A DNA stretch of 6,359 nt from Sphingomonas sp. CCH9-E2 (GCF_001557215.1 NZ_LSJM01000344.1:1-6359), one strand, 5' to 3'; counted from the stretch's first letter, positions 1 through 6,028 are shown. Program-made: numbers and translations. The notes: generated by a model not told the origin, from the sequence alone.

Positions 1-269
1 GGGTGGGGGAGGCGCTGCGCCATGCCGGGGTGCAGGCGGAGGACGCCGAGGCGATTGCGCCGCAAGTCGATGCGCGCGTCGGGCAGAGTGCGATCGACTT
101 TGCCCGGCGCAAGCGAATCGGGCCATTCGCGGCCGAGCCCGCCGATCGCGAGCGGATCGCCAAGCAGGTGGCGGCGATGGTGCGGGCGGGGCACGCGCCG
201 GGGCTGGCCTGGCAACTGGCGCGGATGAACCCCGGGGACGATACGGATTTCCTGCTCGACGACCGTTAA
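1..269 (+). CDS. recX: RecX family regulatory protein, C-terminal part (5' end outside the window)
   Basis: The reading frame is open from the first base, so the gene enters from the left; only its last 88 residues are visible. They fit the C-terminal three-helix repeats of RecX. One helix reads AIDFARRKRIGPF, matching the family pattern of small and basic residues followed by [RK]-[RK]-x-G-P-[FY]. A second helix follows, RIAKQVAAMVRAGHAPGLA, like the family's 'R-x-x-A-x-[ML]-x-R-x-G-[FH]' block. RecX proteins bind RecA filaments and limit strand exchange and SOS signalling in the cytoplasm. The protein ends in an acidic tail, DDTDFLLDDR. The next gene starts 66 bp downstream. The family call rests on only part of the protein, so it is good but not certain. 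Whether recA lies upstream cannot be seen. Confidence 0.78.
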   Translation, partial: VGEALRHAGVQAEDAEAIAPQVDARVGQSAIDFARRKRIGPFAAEPADRERIAKQVAAMVRAGHAPGLAWQLARMNPGDDTDFLLDDR

Positions 270-279
270 CCACAAAGGA

Positions 280-310
280 TTCGCACCTTCGTGAAATGCT
301 GTGTTAATAT
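280..310 (+). promoter_or_regulatory. Weak candidate promoter for the cold-shock gene
   Basis: The 65-bp gap after recX is AT-richer than its surroundings. It holds TTCGCA (280-285) and TTAATA (304-309) with an 18-bp spacer, a loose match to a housekeeping -35/-10 pair. Each box matches the consensus at only about four of six positions, so this is a suggestion. Read-through from recX is the alternative. Confidence 0.25.
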
Positions 311-334
311 CGTCGGTCAGGGGGAAATAGTGTA

Positions 335-925
335 ATGCGAGCCGACCTGCAGCGCGTGCCGATTCTGGAGGGCGAACCGGACGAGCCGACGGCCATTCCC
401 GTGCGCGCCGCAGACCCCGAGGACGAGACGCATTGGGGCACGGTCAAATGGTTCGATGTCACGCGCGGCTTTGGGTTCATCGTCGCCGATGATGCCGAGG
501 CCGGCGATATCCTGGTCCATTTTTCGGTCCTTCAGCCGCATGGCCGCCGCAGCCTGCCCGAAGGCGCGCGGGTCGAATGTTCGGTGGTGCAGCGCGACCG
601 CGGGCTGCAGGCCAAGGACATTCTTTCGATCGACCTGACCGATGCGGTCGAGCCGGTGCGGATGCGGCCCGGCGCGGGCGACCGGATCGACCGGATCAAG
701 CTGATCGAGGAAGCGGGGCCGTTCGAGCCGGTCACGGTCAAATGGTTCAACCGGCTCAAAGGCTATGGGTTTCTGGTGCGCGACGGCGATTCGGCCGATA
801 TATTCGTGCATATGGAAACCCTGCGCCGAGCGGAGATTTATGACATCGAACCTGATCAACCGCTGCGCGCCCGCATCGTCGATGGCGAAAAAGGGCCGCT
901 CGCGGTCGTGGTGGAATCGGCCTGA
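335..925 (+). CDS. Protein with two cold-shock domains (CspA-like)
   Basis: This 196-residue cytoplasmic protein carries two OB-fold cold-shock domains. The first spans about residues 34-101, opening WGTVKWFD, with RNP1-like RGFGFI at 44-49 and RNP2-like ILVHF at 59-63. The second spans about 133-193, with VTVKWFN, KGYGFL at 142-147 and IFVHM at 156-160. The aromatic and basic RNP residues that bind single-stranded RNA or DNA are kept in both halves. Family members act as RNA chaperones or antiterminators, and the two-domain form is common in alphaproteobacteria; the target here is unknown. The ATG is well supported by AGGGGGAA (319-326), 8 nt upstream. The first 33 residues are an acidic, proline-containing extension without a recognisable domain. 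The DUF192 gene downstream probably begins inside the last 44 nt of this one, so the two are likely co-translated. Confidence 0.93.
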   Translation: MRADLQRVPILEGEPDEPTAIPVRAADPEDETHWGTVKWFDVTRGFGFIVADDAEAGDILVHFSVLQPHGRRSLPEGARVECSVVQRDRGLQAKDILSIDLTDAVEPVRMRPGAGDRIDRIKLIEEAGPFEPVTVKWFNRLKGYGFLVRDGDSADIFVHMETLRRAEIYDIEPDQPLRARIVDGEKGPLAVVVESA

Positions 926-1388
926 CCGAACGCTGATGCTCGCATTGGGTGCGGCGCTGCTGCTGCCCGGATGCACCGCGAAAGACAGCGACGCGACGAC
1001 ACAGGTGGCCAAACAGGCGACCGTGACGATCGAATCCGGCACGAATCGCCATATCTTCAAGGTCGATGTTGCCAGTACGCCGGAGCTGCAGAAGCAGGGA
1101 CTGATGTTCCGCACCAACATCCCCGCCGATGGTGGCATGTTGTTCGCGCCCTATCCGCCCGAGGGCGGCCCGCCGCGCGAGGCGAGCTTCTGGATGAAGG
1201 ATACGCCGAGCCCGCTCGACATCATCTTCATCCGCGCCGACGGCACGATCGCGACGATTGCCGAGAATACGGTGCCGTTTTCGGAGGAGTTGTCACGGTC
1301 CGGTGAGCCGGTCGCAGCGGTGCTGGAAATCAACGGCGGTCGCGCGGCGGAACTGGGCATCTCGCCGGGGGACAAGGTGCGGTGGTGA
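882..1388 (+). CDS. DUF192 family lipoprotein
   Basis: This 168-residue protein is an envelope lipoprotein of the DUF192 family, whose biochemical role is not established. The conserved core runs from about residue 61 to the end. It has [17 protein letters not shown] (61-77), GGMLF (84-88), [15 protein letters not shown] (103-117) and LEINGG (148-153), followed by the usual GI-x-x-GD turn near the C-terminus. From the ATG at 882 the N-terminus is a good lipoprotein signal: MAKKGRSR and further basic residues, a hydrophobic stretch, and the lipobox LPGC with Cys31. A second ATG at 936, 10 nt after the cold-shock stop codon, would give a signal with no positive charge, so 882 is preferred although it overlaps the upstream gene by 44 nt. 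Neither start has a clear Shine-Dalgarno sequence. The family call is firm; the start is moderate. Confidence 0.87.
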   Translation: MAKKGRSRSWWNRPDRTLMLALGAALLLPGCTAKDSDATTQVAKQATVTIESGTNRHIFKVDVASTPELQKQGLMFRTNIPADGGMLFAPYPPEGGPPREASFWMKDTPSPLDIIFIRADGTIATIAENTVPFSEELSRSGEPVAAVLEINGGRAAELGISPGDKVRW

Positions 1389-1445
1389 CGATCGTGCGTG
1401 CAAACGGCGTTGCCCAGCCGCGCTCTGCGGCGTAAAGCGCGGGCC

Positions 1446-1838
1446 ATGGGAATCTTCGCGAACATCTTCACCTGGTGGAACGGCTCCACCTTCGGCACCT
1501 GGGTCGGGCTGCGCGGCAAGGATCAGGTCGGCGAGGACTCGCTCGGCAATCTGTATTTTCAGGGCGGGGCCGACATGCATGGCCGCCCGCGGCGCTGGGT
1601 GATCTACAAGGGGTCGAATGATTCGAGCCGGGTGCCGCCGGAATGGTTCAGCTGGCTGCACCACCAGATCGACGATGTTCCCGATCGCGCGTTGCCGCCG
1701 GTGCGGAAATGGGAACAGCCCGCAGTGCCGAACCTGACCGGCAGCGTGCTGGCCTATCGTCCGCCGGGTGCGCTCGAAAAGGGTGGGCAGCGCGTCGGTG
1801 CGACCGGCGATTACGAAGCCTGGACGCCCGGCGCCTGA
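1446..1838 (+). CDS. NADH:ubiquinone oxidoreductase subunit NDUFA12 family protein
   Basis: This 130-residue protein belongs to the NDUFA12 (B17.2) family, an accessory subunit of respiratory complex I shared by alphaproteobacteria and mitochondria. It is expected on the cytoplasmic side of the inner membrane at the base of the peripheral arm, where the family supports assembly and stability. Visible hallmarks are an N-terminal amphipathic stretch with two tryptophans (FTWWNGSTFGTW, 8-19), G-x-D-x-x-GN-x-YFQ (around 29-39), RRWVIYKG (49-56), VPPEWFSWLHH (63-73) and the C-terminal Y-x-x-WTPG (123-129). Length matches bacterial homologues. The frame is open further upstream from a GTG at 1398, but homologues start at the MGIF-like sequence, so ATG 1446 is chosen. 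Its stop overlaps the start of the next gene in TGATG. The main nuo operon is not in the window. Confidence 0.95.
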   Translation: MGIFANIFTWWNGSTFGTWVGLRGKDQVGEDSLGNLYFQGGADMHGRPRRWVIYKGSNDSSRVPPEWFSWLHHQIDDVPDRALPPVRKWEQPAVPNLTGSVLAYRPPGALEKGGQRVGATGDYEAWTPGA

Positions 1839-2488
1839 TGCGCCGGAGCCGGATGGCTGCGCTGCTGCTGGCACCGGTCGCGCTTGCGGCATGCGGGGGC
1901 AAGCCGGCCGAGAACACGGCGGACGCCGCGGATTCGGTCGAGGTTCAGCCTAAGGCTGCAGCACCCGGAGCGGAGGTGGTCGCGGTGGACGCCGGGCCGA
2001 CCGCGTCGGTGACCGGTGTGACACCAATGGCCGAGCGCGTGGCGGTGCTGGGCTTGCTCAACAAGCGCAATGGCGTTGCGCGCGAACTGACGCTGAAGCC
2101 CGGACAGGCGGTGCGCGCGGGCGATGTGATCGTGCGGCTGCGCGCGTGCGAGAAGACTGCGCCGTGGGAGCCGGATCAGCTGACCGGGGCGTTCGCGCAG
2201 GTCGATATTCGCGGCACGGACGGCAAGTTCAGTCGCGCTTTCTCGGGCTGGCTCTACAAGGAGCGCCCGGCGCTGAATGTCGTGCAGCACCCGATCTATG
2301 ACGTCTGGGTCAAGAGCTGTGCGATGACCTTCCCCGATACCGGGGGCGAGGTGGTAGGCGGCAGCGCCCCGGATGTGCCCAAACGGTCGAGCGCGCCGAA
2401 ATCGGCCGATACCGAGGGCGAGGCCCCGGCACCGGCGGCAAGCCCCGCAGCGCCTTCGCCAAGCGACTCCGACAGCAACGACAGATAA
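1838..2488 (+). CDS. DUF2155 domain lipoprotein
   Basis: This 216-residue predicted lipoprotein has a basic n-region (MRRSR), a hydrophobic stretch and the lipobox LAAC with Cys19. A disordered Ala/Asp/Pro linker follows. The DUF2155 domain lies at about residues 66-163, with NKRNG (75-79), a hydrophobic strand containing LRACEK (101-106), W110-E-P, and the closing block PIYDVWVKSCAM (152-163). Cys104 and Cys161 may form a disulfide in the periplasm. The domain's function is unknown; it often sits beside NDUFA12 in alphaproteobacteria. The ATG at 1838 shares TGATG with the stop of the NDUFA12 gene, suggesting translational coupling; a second ATG at 1853 is possible. Residues 164-216 are a low-complexity Pro/Ala/Ser tail. 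The gene's last 193 nt are antisense to the end of aat. Confidence 0.9.
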   Translation: MRRSRMAALLLAPVALAACGGKPAENTADAADSVEVQPKAAAPGAEVVAVDAGPTASVTGVTPMAERVAVLGLLNKRNGVARELTLKPGQAVRAGDVIVRLRACEKTAPWEPDQLTGAFAQVDIRGTDGKFSRAFSGWLYKERPALNVVQHPIYDVWVKSCAMTFPDTGGEVVGGSAPDVPKRSSAPKSADTEGEAPAPAASPAAPSPSDSDSNDR

Positions 2489-3051
2489 TGGTCGCGTGGC
2501 ACCTCCACCGCGCCCAGTGAAGCGAGGTGGTCGGTCATGAACTGGCAATCGAGCAGGGTGAAGCCGCCGAGACGCAGCCGTGCGACCAGTGCCGCGATCG
2601 CCAGCTTTGACGCGTCGCGCGCGCGACTGACCATGCTCTCTCCGAAAAAGGCCCGCCCGAGCGCGAGGCCGTAGAGGCCGCCGACGAGCCGGTCGCCGTC
2701 CCAGCATTCGACCGAATGGGCAAAGCCGCGCCGGTGCAGTGCGGTGAACACGCGCTCGATCGGCGGGTTGATCCAGGTGTCGGGGCGGTCGGGGGCGCTT
2801 TCGGCACAGAGCGCGATCACCGCTTCGAACGCGGTGTCGGCGGTCAGGCGGAAGCGGTCGGCGACGAGAATCTTGCGCAGCGAGCGCGATAGGTGGAAGC
2901 CGTCGAGCGGCAGGATCGCGCGCTGGCGCGGCTCGACCCAGAAAACGCTGGGATCGTCGCGATGTTCGGACATCGGGAAGACGCCCATTGCATAGGCGCG
3001 CAACACCAGATCGGGGTCGAGATCGCTGGCGCGGGCGGTCTGCCGCGTCAT
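2296..3051 (-). CDS. aat: Leucyl/phenylalanyl-tRNA-protein transferase
   Basis: Aat moves Leu or Phe from aminoacyl-tRNA onto proteins with N-terminal Lys or Arg, marking them for ClpS/ClpAP degradation by the N-end rule; it acts in the cytoplasm. The 251-residue product keeps the family order: YAMGVFPM (20-27), FWVEPRQRAILP (37-48), TWINPP (92-97), GFAHSVECW (109-117), LVGGLYG (122-128), FFGESM (135-140), ASKLA (147-151), LLDCQ (166-170) and HLASLGA (175-181). The Asp in DCQ corresponds to the catalytically important Asp of the E. coli enzyme. It is a little longer than E. coli Aat, with an Ala/Gly/Ser-rich stretch at 198-235 before the LLTQTS ending usual in alphaproteobacterial Aat, so the stop codon is credible. 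The ATG overlaps the parA stop in ATGA, implying coupled translation. The 3' end overlaps the convergent DUF2155 gene by 193 bp. Confidence 0.97.
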   Translation of the reverse strand: MTRQTARASDLDPDLVLRAYAMGVFPMSEHRDDPSVFWVEPRQRAILPLDGFHLSRSLRKILVADRFRLTADTAFEAVIALCAESAPDRPDTWINPPIERVFTALHRRGFAHSVECWDGDRLVGGLYGLALGRAFFGESMVSRARDASKLAIAALVARLRLGGFTLLDCQFMTDHLASLGAVEVPRDHYLSLLSESLGEGAAGLAAGAGASPSVSADFGALDRLGTSGALPPTTSPPVSGKVIAQLLTQTS

Positions 3052-3785
3052 TTGGCCCCTTTGCGCGGTTTGGCGAGGCGCTTTTCAACCGCCTGCCACA
3101 GGCCGTCCACGGCAAGCGCACCGGCACTGCGCGGCGCGAAGCTGCCGAGCGGCGCGCGACGCACCGCCATCCCCTCGACCAGGCTGGCCATCGGGATCAC
3201 GGGCCAGTCGGGATTGCGCGCCAGCGCTTCGGCATGAAGGCGGCGGCGGCGATCGACCATCGAATGGACCGGCATCAGCGGCACCTTGGCCTTTCCGCCG
3301 AGATGGCGTTCGACGTCCTCCAGTGCGCGCTGCGACAGTGGGGAGGGGATGACCGGAACGACGATCAGATCGGCGGCGCGCATCACCTGTTCGCTGGTTT
3401 CGGTGAGGCCGGGCGGACAGTCGAGGATCATCCGGTCATAGGCACCGTCGAGCTGGCCGAGCAGCTTGGCCAGCCGCTTCTTCTTGTCGAGTTCGTGGAA
3501 CAGCAGGTCGAGGCCGCGGAGCGAGGCGTCGGCGCCGAGCAGATCAAGCCGTTCGATGCCGGTCGGCTGGATCAGCCTAGCCGGTTCGACATCCTTGCTG
3601 AACACCGATTGCGCCGTCGCCTTGCCCTGACCGCCGCCGAGCAGGAAGGTGGAGGCGGCCTGGGGATCGAGGTCCCACAGCAAGGTGCGCCGGGCGGAGC
3701 GGGTCGCGGCCGACCAGGCAAGGTTCACCGCCAGCGAGGTTTTGCCGACGCCGCCCTTGAGGCTGTAGACTGCGATCGTCGCCAC
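3048..3785 (-). CDS. ParA family P-loop ATPase, orphan
   Basis: This 245-residue cytoplasmic protein is a ParA/MinD-type ATPase. The deviant Walker A motif is KGGVGKT (10-16), with both the signature Lys10 and the P-loop Lys15. Walker A' is DLDPQ (38-42) and Walker B is MILDCPPG (119-126). These proteins dimerise on ATP and position DNA or protein cargo, often by binding DNA nonspecifically through basic C-terminal residues; the C-terminus here is basic (KRLAKPRKGAK). No parB or centromere-like repeats are visible, and the partner is aat, so it is probably not the chromosomal segregation ParA and its cargo is unknown. Translation starts at GTG 3785, with a purine-rich AGGGAG about 8 nt upstream. 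The stop overlaps the aat start. Upstream, a terminator separates it from the lipoprotein gene, so its promoter should lie within 3786-3865, where I see no clear boxes. Confidence 0.94.
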   Translation of the reverse strand: MATIAVYSLKGGVGKTSLAVNLAWSAATRSARRTLLWDLDPQAASTFLLGGGQGKATAQSVFSKDVEPARLIQPTGIERLDLLGADASLRGLDLLFHELDKKKRLAKLLGQLDGAYDRMILDCPPGLTETSEQVMRAADLIVVPVIPSPLSQRALEDVERHLGGKAKVPLMPVHSMVDRRRRLHAEALARNPDWPVIPMASLVEGMAVRRAPLGSFAPRSAGALAVDGLWQAVEKRLAKPRKGAK

Positions 3786-3865
3786 CCGCTCCGCTCCCTG
3801 ATCCAGTTCAGCGGCAAGGTGGCGCAGCGGCGGGGGGAGCGCAACCGACAGGGCGCGACGCGCAC

Positions 3866-3895
3866 AAAAAAAGGGCCGACAAACGCCGGCCCTTT
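3866..3895 (-). terminator. Rho-independent terminator of the small lipoprotein gene
   Basis: On the minus strand, 23 nt past the stop at 3919, a perfect 9-bp stem AAAGGGCCG/CGGCCCTTT (arms 3887-3895 and 3870-3878) closes an 8-nt loop and runs into seven T residues (3872-3866). Stem, loop and T-run are all ideal. It insulates the lipoprotein gene from parA-aat. Confidence 0.93.
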
Positions 3896-3918
3896 CGTTG
3901 AATGGATCGATGCGGCGC

Positions 3919-4302
3919 TTAGCCCTTGCAGGTCAGCGTGCCCTTGCCCGGGATTTCGACCGTTGCGGCGGTCGGCGTGCCGGTCAGCTTCCAGCCGCCC
4001 TCGGCGGTGAAGGGCTGGCCTGCTTCAGGCGCGGTCAGGCGGGTCTTGGTGCCGCCCTTTTCGGTGGCGACGGTGACCAGCTTGTCCTGGTTGAAGAACT
4101 CGACGAAGACGAGCGCATTGCCCGGCTGGCAGCGCATCGACACGGTCGCCTTGATCGACGGCGGCAGTTCGACCGGCGCGGCGTTCGCGAGTTGCGATTC
4201 CATCGGATCGGGCGCGCGCTCGCTGATCACTTCGGGTTCGGGTTTACAGGCGGAGAGCGCAAGCAGCGCAACCGCGGCGGCGGGGAGGAGACGCATGTTC
4301 AT
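3919..4302 (-). CDS. Small lipoprotein, MliC-like in its C-terminal half
   Basis: This predicted envelope lipoprotein has 127 residues. The signal is MNMRLLPAAAVALLALSAC with lipobox LSAC and Cys19. A short acidic, proline-containing linker (20-50) leads to a domain of about 75 residues between two cysteines, Cys58 and Cys125. The pattern resembles MliC/PliC C-type lysozyme inhibitors: M-x-C-x-x-G, a hydrophobic strand ending in F (VFVEFFN), a T-x-L strand, AGQPFTAEGG near the usual S-G-x-x-Y, and a final G-x-x-T-C. The match is by residue pattern only and the family is short and variable, so an inhibitor role is a hypothesis. The frame opens earlier, at ATG 4404 overlapping the polymerase stop, but that would bury the signal peptide. 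ATG 4302 is preferred, with 4296 the alternative; GAAAG lies about 8 nt upstream. A palindrome upstream and a strong terminator downstream suggest its own transcription unit. Confidence 0.8.
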   Translation of the reverse strand: MNMRLLPAAAVALLALSACKPEPEVISERAPDPMESQLANAAPVELPPSIKATVSMRCQPGNALVFVEFFNQDKLVTVATEKGGTKTRLTAPEAGQPFTAEGGWKLTGTPTAATVEIPGKGTLTCKG

Positions 4303-4358
4303 AGCGGAACTTTCTTTTGCGCACGCAACATCGGGGGTCAAGATATAACGGATAACAG

Positions 4359-4390
4359 TGTATCTACGCATATTGCGGTGCGTCGATACA
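4359..4390. promoter_or_regulatory. Interrupted palindrome, possible operator
   Basis: Twelve-base arms TGTATC-t-ACGCA and TGCGT-c-GATACA, differing at one position, surround an 8-nt centre. The element lies in the 98-bp gap between the polymerase stop and the lipoprotein start, 57 bp upstream of the latter. AT-rich TTATAT (4348-4343, minus strand) follows and could be a -10 element. There is no T-run, so it is not an intrinsic terminator. The symmetry and position suit a dimeric regulator's binding site; the regulator is unknown. Confidence 0.5.
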
Positions 4391-4400
4391 ATATCCTGTC

Positions 4401-5705
4401 TCATTCGTGAAATTCGTCCAGATCCGGGATTCGACCAAAGGCGATCTTGGTTCCGACGCGGTCGGTGCGGCTGCCGTCCATCGGGCCGACCGAGACGGCG
4501 TGGCGGCCGAACTTTTCATTGATCCGGTCCATCGCCTTGCTGAGCGAGAGGGTGCGGGTTTCGCGGGCGAGGGGGTCATCGGGGTCGAGCGCGCCGAACA
4601 GCGATTCCTGCGCCGCGCCGACGGGGGCGATCTCCGACAGGGTTACGCCGATCATCCTGATCGCGAAGCCGCCGGCGCGGGAGCGGCCGGCGGCGGCCAA
4701 ACGGGGGAAGATCGCGTCGAGTGCGGCGAGGATCGCGAAACTGTCCTGCGTCGCGGGTAATTTCAGCGAGGTGCGCCAGACCGATTTGTCATCCTCGAAC
4801 TTCGCGTGGAGCACCAGCAGGCGGCTGACATAGTCCTTGCGCCGGAGCCGGGCGGCGCATTTGAGAGCGAGGCGGCGGGCGGTGAGGCGGACGGGTTCGA
4901 GGCCGCGCTTGCGCGGTGACAGGACGTGGCTGTGGCCGATGGTGCGGTTCTGCGTCGGCTTTTCGGGCAGGTCGAAGCCGTGGAGCAGATACCAGAGCCG
5001 GTCGCCATTGACGCCGCCCCAGGCCGATCCGGCGTCGCGCGGCCGCCGGTCGCACAGCTGGCCGATGTCCAATATGCCCTGCTGCGCCAGGCGCTTCTCC
5101 ATCTTGGCGCCAATCCCCGCGATGTCGCGCAGCCTGAGGCTGAACAGGCAGTCGGGGAGCATGTCCTGCGTCAGCACGGTGAGGCCGTCGGGCTTTTCCA
5201 TGTCGCTGGCGAGCTTGGCCAGCAGGCGGTTGGGGGCGATGCCGACCGAGCTGGTGAGGCATTCGCCGACATGGGCGCGGATCCCCGCCTTGATCCGCCG
5301 CGCCAGCGCCGACGCCTGTTCCGGGCTATTTTCATTGTCGAGCAGGCGGCAGGCGACTTCGTCGATCGAGCAGACCGCGGTGACGGGGATGTGGCGCCAG
5401 ATTTCGGCGACGATCGCTTCGTGGAACTCGACATATTTGGCGTGGCTGCCGGGGACGACGATGAGGTCGCGGCACCGGCGCTTGGCCTCCCACACCGGGG
5501 TGCCGGTGCGGATGCCGTAAACCTTGGCCTGAACCGAGGCGGCGATGGCGACGGTGGTGTCGCTGTCGACCGGGGCGACGATGATCGGTTTGCCCCGCAG
5601 ATCGGGGTTCAGCTGCTGCTCGACCGCGGCGAAATAGCTGTTGAGGTCGAGATACAGCCAGCGCAGCGGACGGGATGGAAGATCGAGGAATGCCGGGTCG
5701 GCCAT
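4401..5705 (-). CDS. Y-family translesion DNA polymerase (DinB/ImpB-MucB-SamB type)
   Basis: This 434-residue polymerase copies damaged DNA without proofreading. The palm motif LYLDLNSYFAAVEQ (17-30) carries the metal-binding Asp20 and steric-gate Phe25 (with Tyr24). The second catalytic motif is SIDEV (113-117) with Asp115 and Glu116, so the active site is intact, unlike ImuB proteins. Next come TSSVGIAPNRLLAKLASD (151-168), the helix-hairpin-helix IAGIGAKMEKRL (195-206), and a little-finger domain at about 255-360. QESLF (366-370) fits a beta-clamp-binding motif. The C-terminus DRVGTKIAFGRIPDLDEF (415-432) is typical of this alphaproteobacterial subgroup, and CSIDEVACR replaces the usual DinB YSIDEA-like version. 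ATG 5705 is chosen because the frame beyond it lacks homology; no other ATG, GTG or TTG appears before Asp20. There is no Shine-Dalgarno sequence. A LexA box 5 bp upstream implies SOS control. Confidence 0.94.
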   Translation of the reverse strand: MADPAFLDLPSRPLRWLYLDLNSYFAAVEQQLNPDLRGKPIIVAPVDSDTTVAIAASVQAKVYGIRTGTPVWEAKRRCRDLIVVPGSHAKYVEFHEAIVAEIWRHIPVTAVCSIDEVACRLLDNENSPEQASALARRIKAGIRAHVGECLTSSVGIAPNRLLAKLASDMEKPDGLTVLTQDMLPDCLFSLRLRDIAGIGAKMEKRLAQQGILDIGQLCDRRPRDAGSAWGGVNGDRLWYLLHGFDLPEKPTQNRTIGHSHVLSPRKRGLEPVRLTARRLALKCAARLRRKDYVSRLLVLHAKFEDDKSVWRTSLKLPATQDSFAILAALDAIFPRLAAAGRSRAGGFAIRMIGVTLSEIAPVGAAQESLFGALDPDDPLARETRTLSLSKAMDRINEKFGRHAVSVGPMDGSRTDRVGTKIAFGRIPDLDEFHE

Positions 5706-5710
5706 GGGCG

Positions 5711-5725
5711 GAACAATAACGGAAC
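5711..5725 (-). promoter_or_regulatory. LexA (SOS) box of the Y-family polymerase gene
   Basis: The minus strand reads GTTC-CGTTATT-GTTC, an exact copy of the alphaproteobacterial LexA direct repeat GTTC-N7-GTTC. It ends 5 bp before the polymerase ATG. Translesion polymerase genes are classic LexA targets, so sequence and context agree. A TTATTG hexamer inside the box (5718-5713) and GTGACT upstream could form a promoter that LexA would cover. Confidence 0.82.
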
Positions 5726-5790
5726 GATGCCGCAGAGTCACGTGGCGAGGGGCCGACGGTGCCTGACACTTCTGGGAGGGGAAGCTGACA

Positions 5791-5812
5791 AAAAAACGCA
5801 TGTGTCATGCGC
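5791..5812 (-). terminator. Candidate intrinsic terminator downstream of the peptide genes
   Basis: On the minus strand, a perfect 6-bp stem CGCATG/CATGCG (arms 5807-5812 and 5798-5803) with a 3-nt loop is followed directly by seven T residues (5797-5791). The stem is short but the layout is right. It would stop transcripts from the peptide genes before the polymerase promoter. Confidence 0.62.
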
Positions 5813-5977
5813 GGGTGACAGGCGCGCGGACGGGGGCCGCGAACGGCGCGGCTGCGGGGGGAAGGGTGCGGCATGAGGGCGTCCCGGCGATGATTTGGGG
5901 GACGGGTGAGATATGCCGAACCGGGGGCTGTAGGAAAGGGGTCAGGCGAGCGCCGGATCGGTCGCAACCGACGACGT

Positions 5978-6011
5978 GGCGCGGGAGCCGTCGGGTGACA
6001 GCTCCCGCGCC
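5978..6011 (-). terminator. Strong GC-rich hairpin just after the first peptide gene
   Basis: Perfect 11-bp arms GGCGCGGGAGC (5978-5988) and GCTCCCGCGCC (6001-6011) enclose a 12-nt loop, starting 17 nt past the stop codon at 6029. No T-run follows on the minus strand. It may be a weak or factor-assisted terminator, or a 3' structure protecting an abundant short mRNA. A smaller 5-bp hairpin (5958-5971) lies just beyond it. Confidence 0.5.
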
Positions 6012-6028
6012 GCGCGCTGTTCAGCGAA

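Larger units (their letters stand above)
5706..6028. other. Gene-free spacer between the peptide genes and the polymerase gene
   Basis: I find no convincing gene in these 323 bp. Open frames here are either antisense to, or upstream extensions of, neighbouring frames, and are rich in Arg and Pro with no domain. The spacer holds the LexA box, a small terminator and a GC-rich hairpin, listed separately. The pentamer TGACA or its complement recurs several times at 5765-6000; I attach no meaning to it. Confidence 0.6.

Noticed and set aside
317..1138. Long minus-strand open frame opposite the cold-shock and DUF192 genes.
   Set aside because: It is an antisense shadow of two well-supported genes and shows no recognisable family motifs.
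1548..1566. GNLYFQG in the NDUFA12 protein resembles a TEV protease site (ENLYFQG), suggesting a cloning tag.
   Set aside because: It falls inside the conserved G-N-x-Y-x-Q segment of the NDUFA12 family, in a complete natural gene, and lacks the Glu of the site.
1811..3127. 438-residue minus-strand open frame spanning DUF2155 and aat.
   Set aside because: It is Arg-rich and overlaps both well-identified genes in another frame; the aat frame is clearly the coding one.
2988..4010. 340-residue plus-strand open frame opposite parA.
   Set aside because: It is antisense to a gene with intact Walker motifs, crosses a terminator, and has a composition typical of a GC-rich reverse frame.
4302..4404. 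Start of the small lipoprotein at ATG 4404, overlapping the polymerase stop in ATGA.
   Set aside because: It would place 34 residues before the signal peptide and run through the palindrome; ATG 4302 gives a normal lipoprotein signal.
5706..5801. Upstream extension of the polymerase frame to an ATG at 5801.
   Set aside because: The extra 32 residues have no family homology, and the frame would run through the candidate terminator's T-run and the LexA box.
5804..5821. Inverted repeat TGTCA-N8-TGACA as an operator.
   Set aside because: The arms are only 5 bp and overlap the better-explained terminator stem.
4926..5876. 316-residue plus-strand open frame opposite the polymerase.
   Set aside because: It is a mirror of the polymerase codons, Asp/Val/Ala-rich, with no motif of its own.
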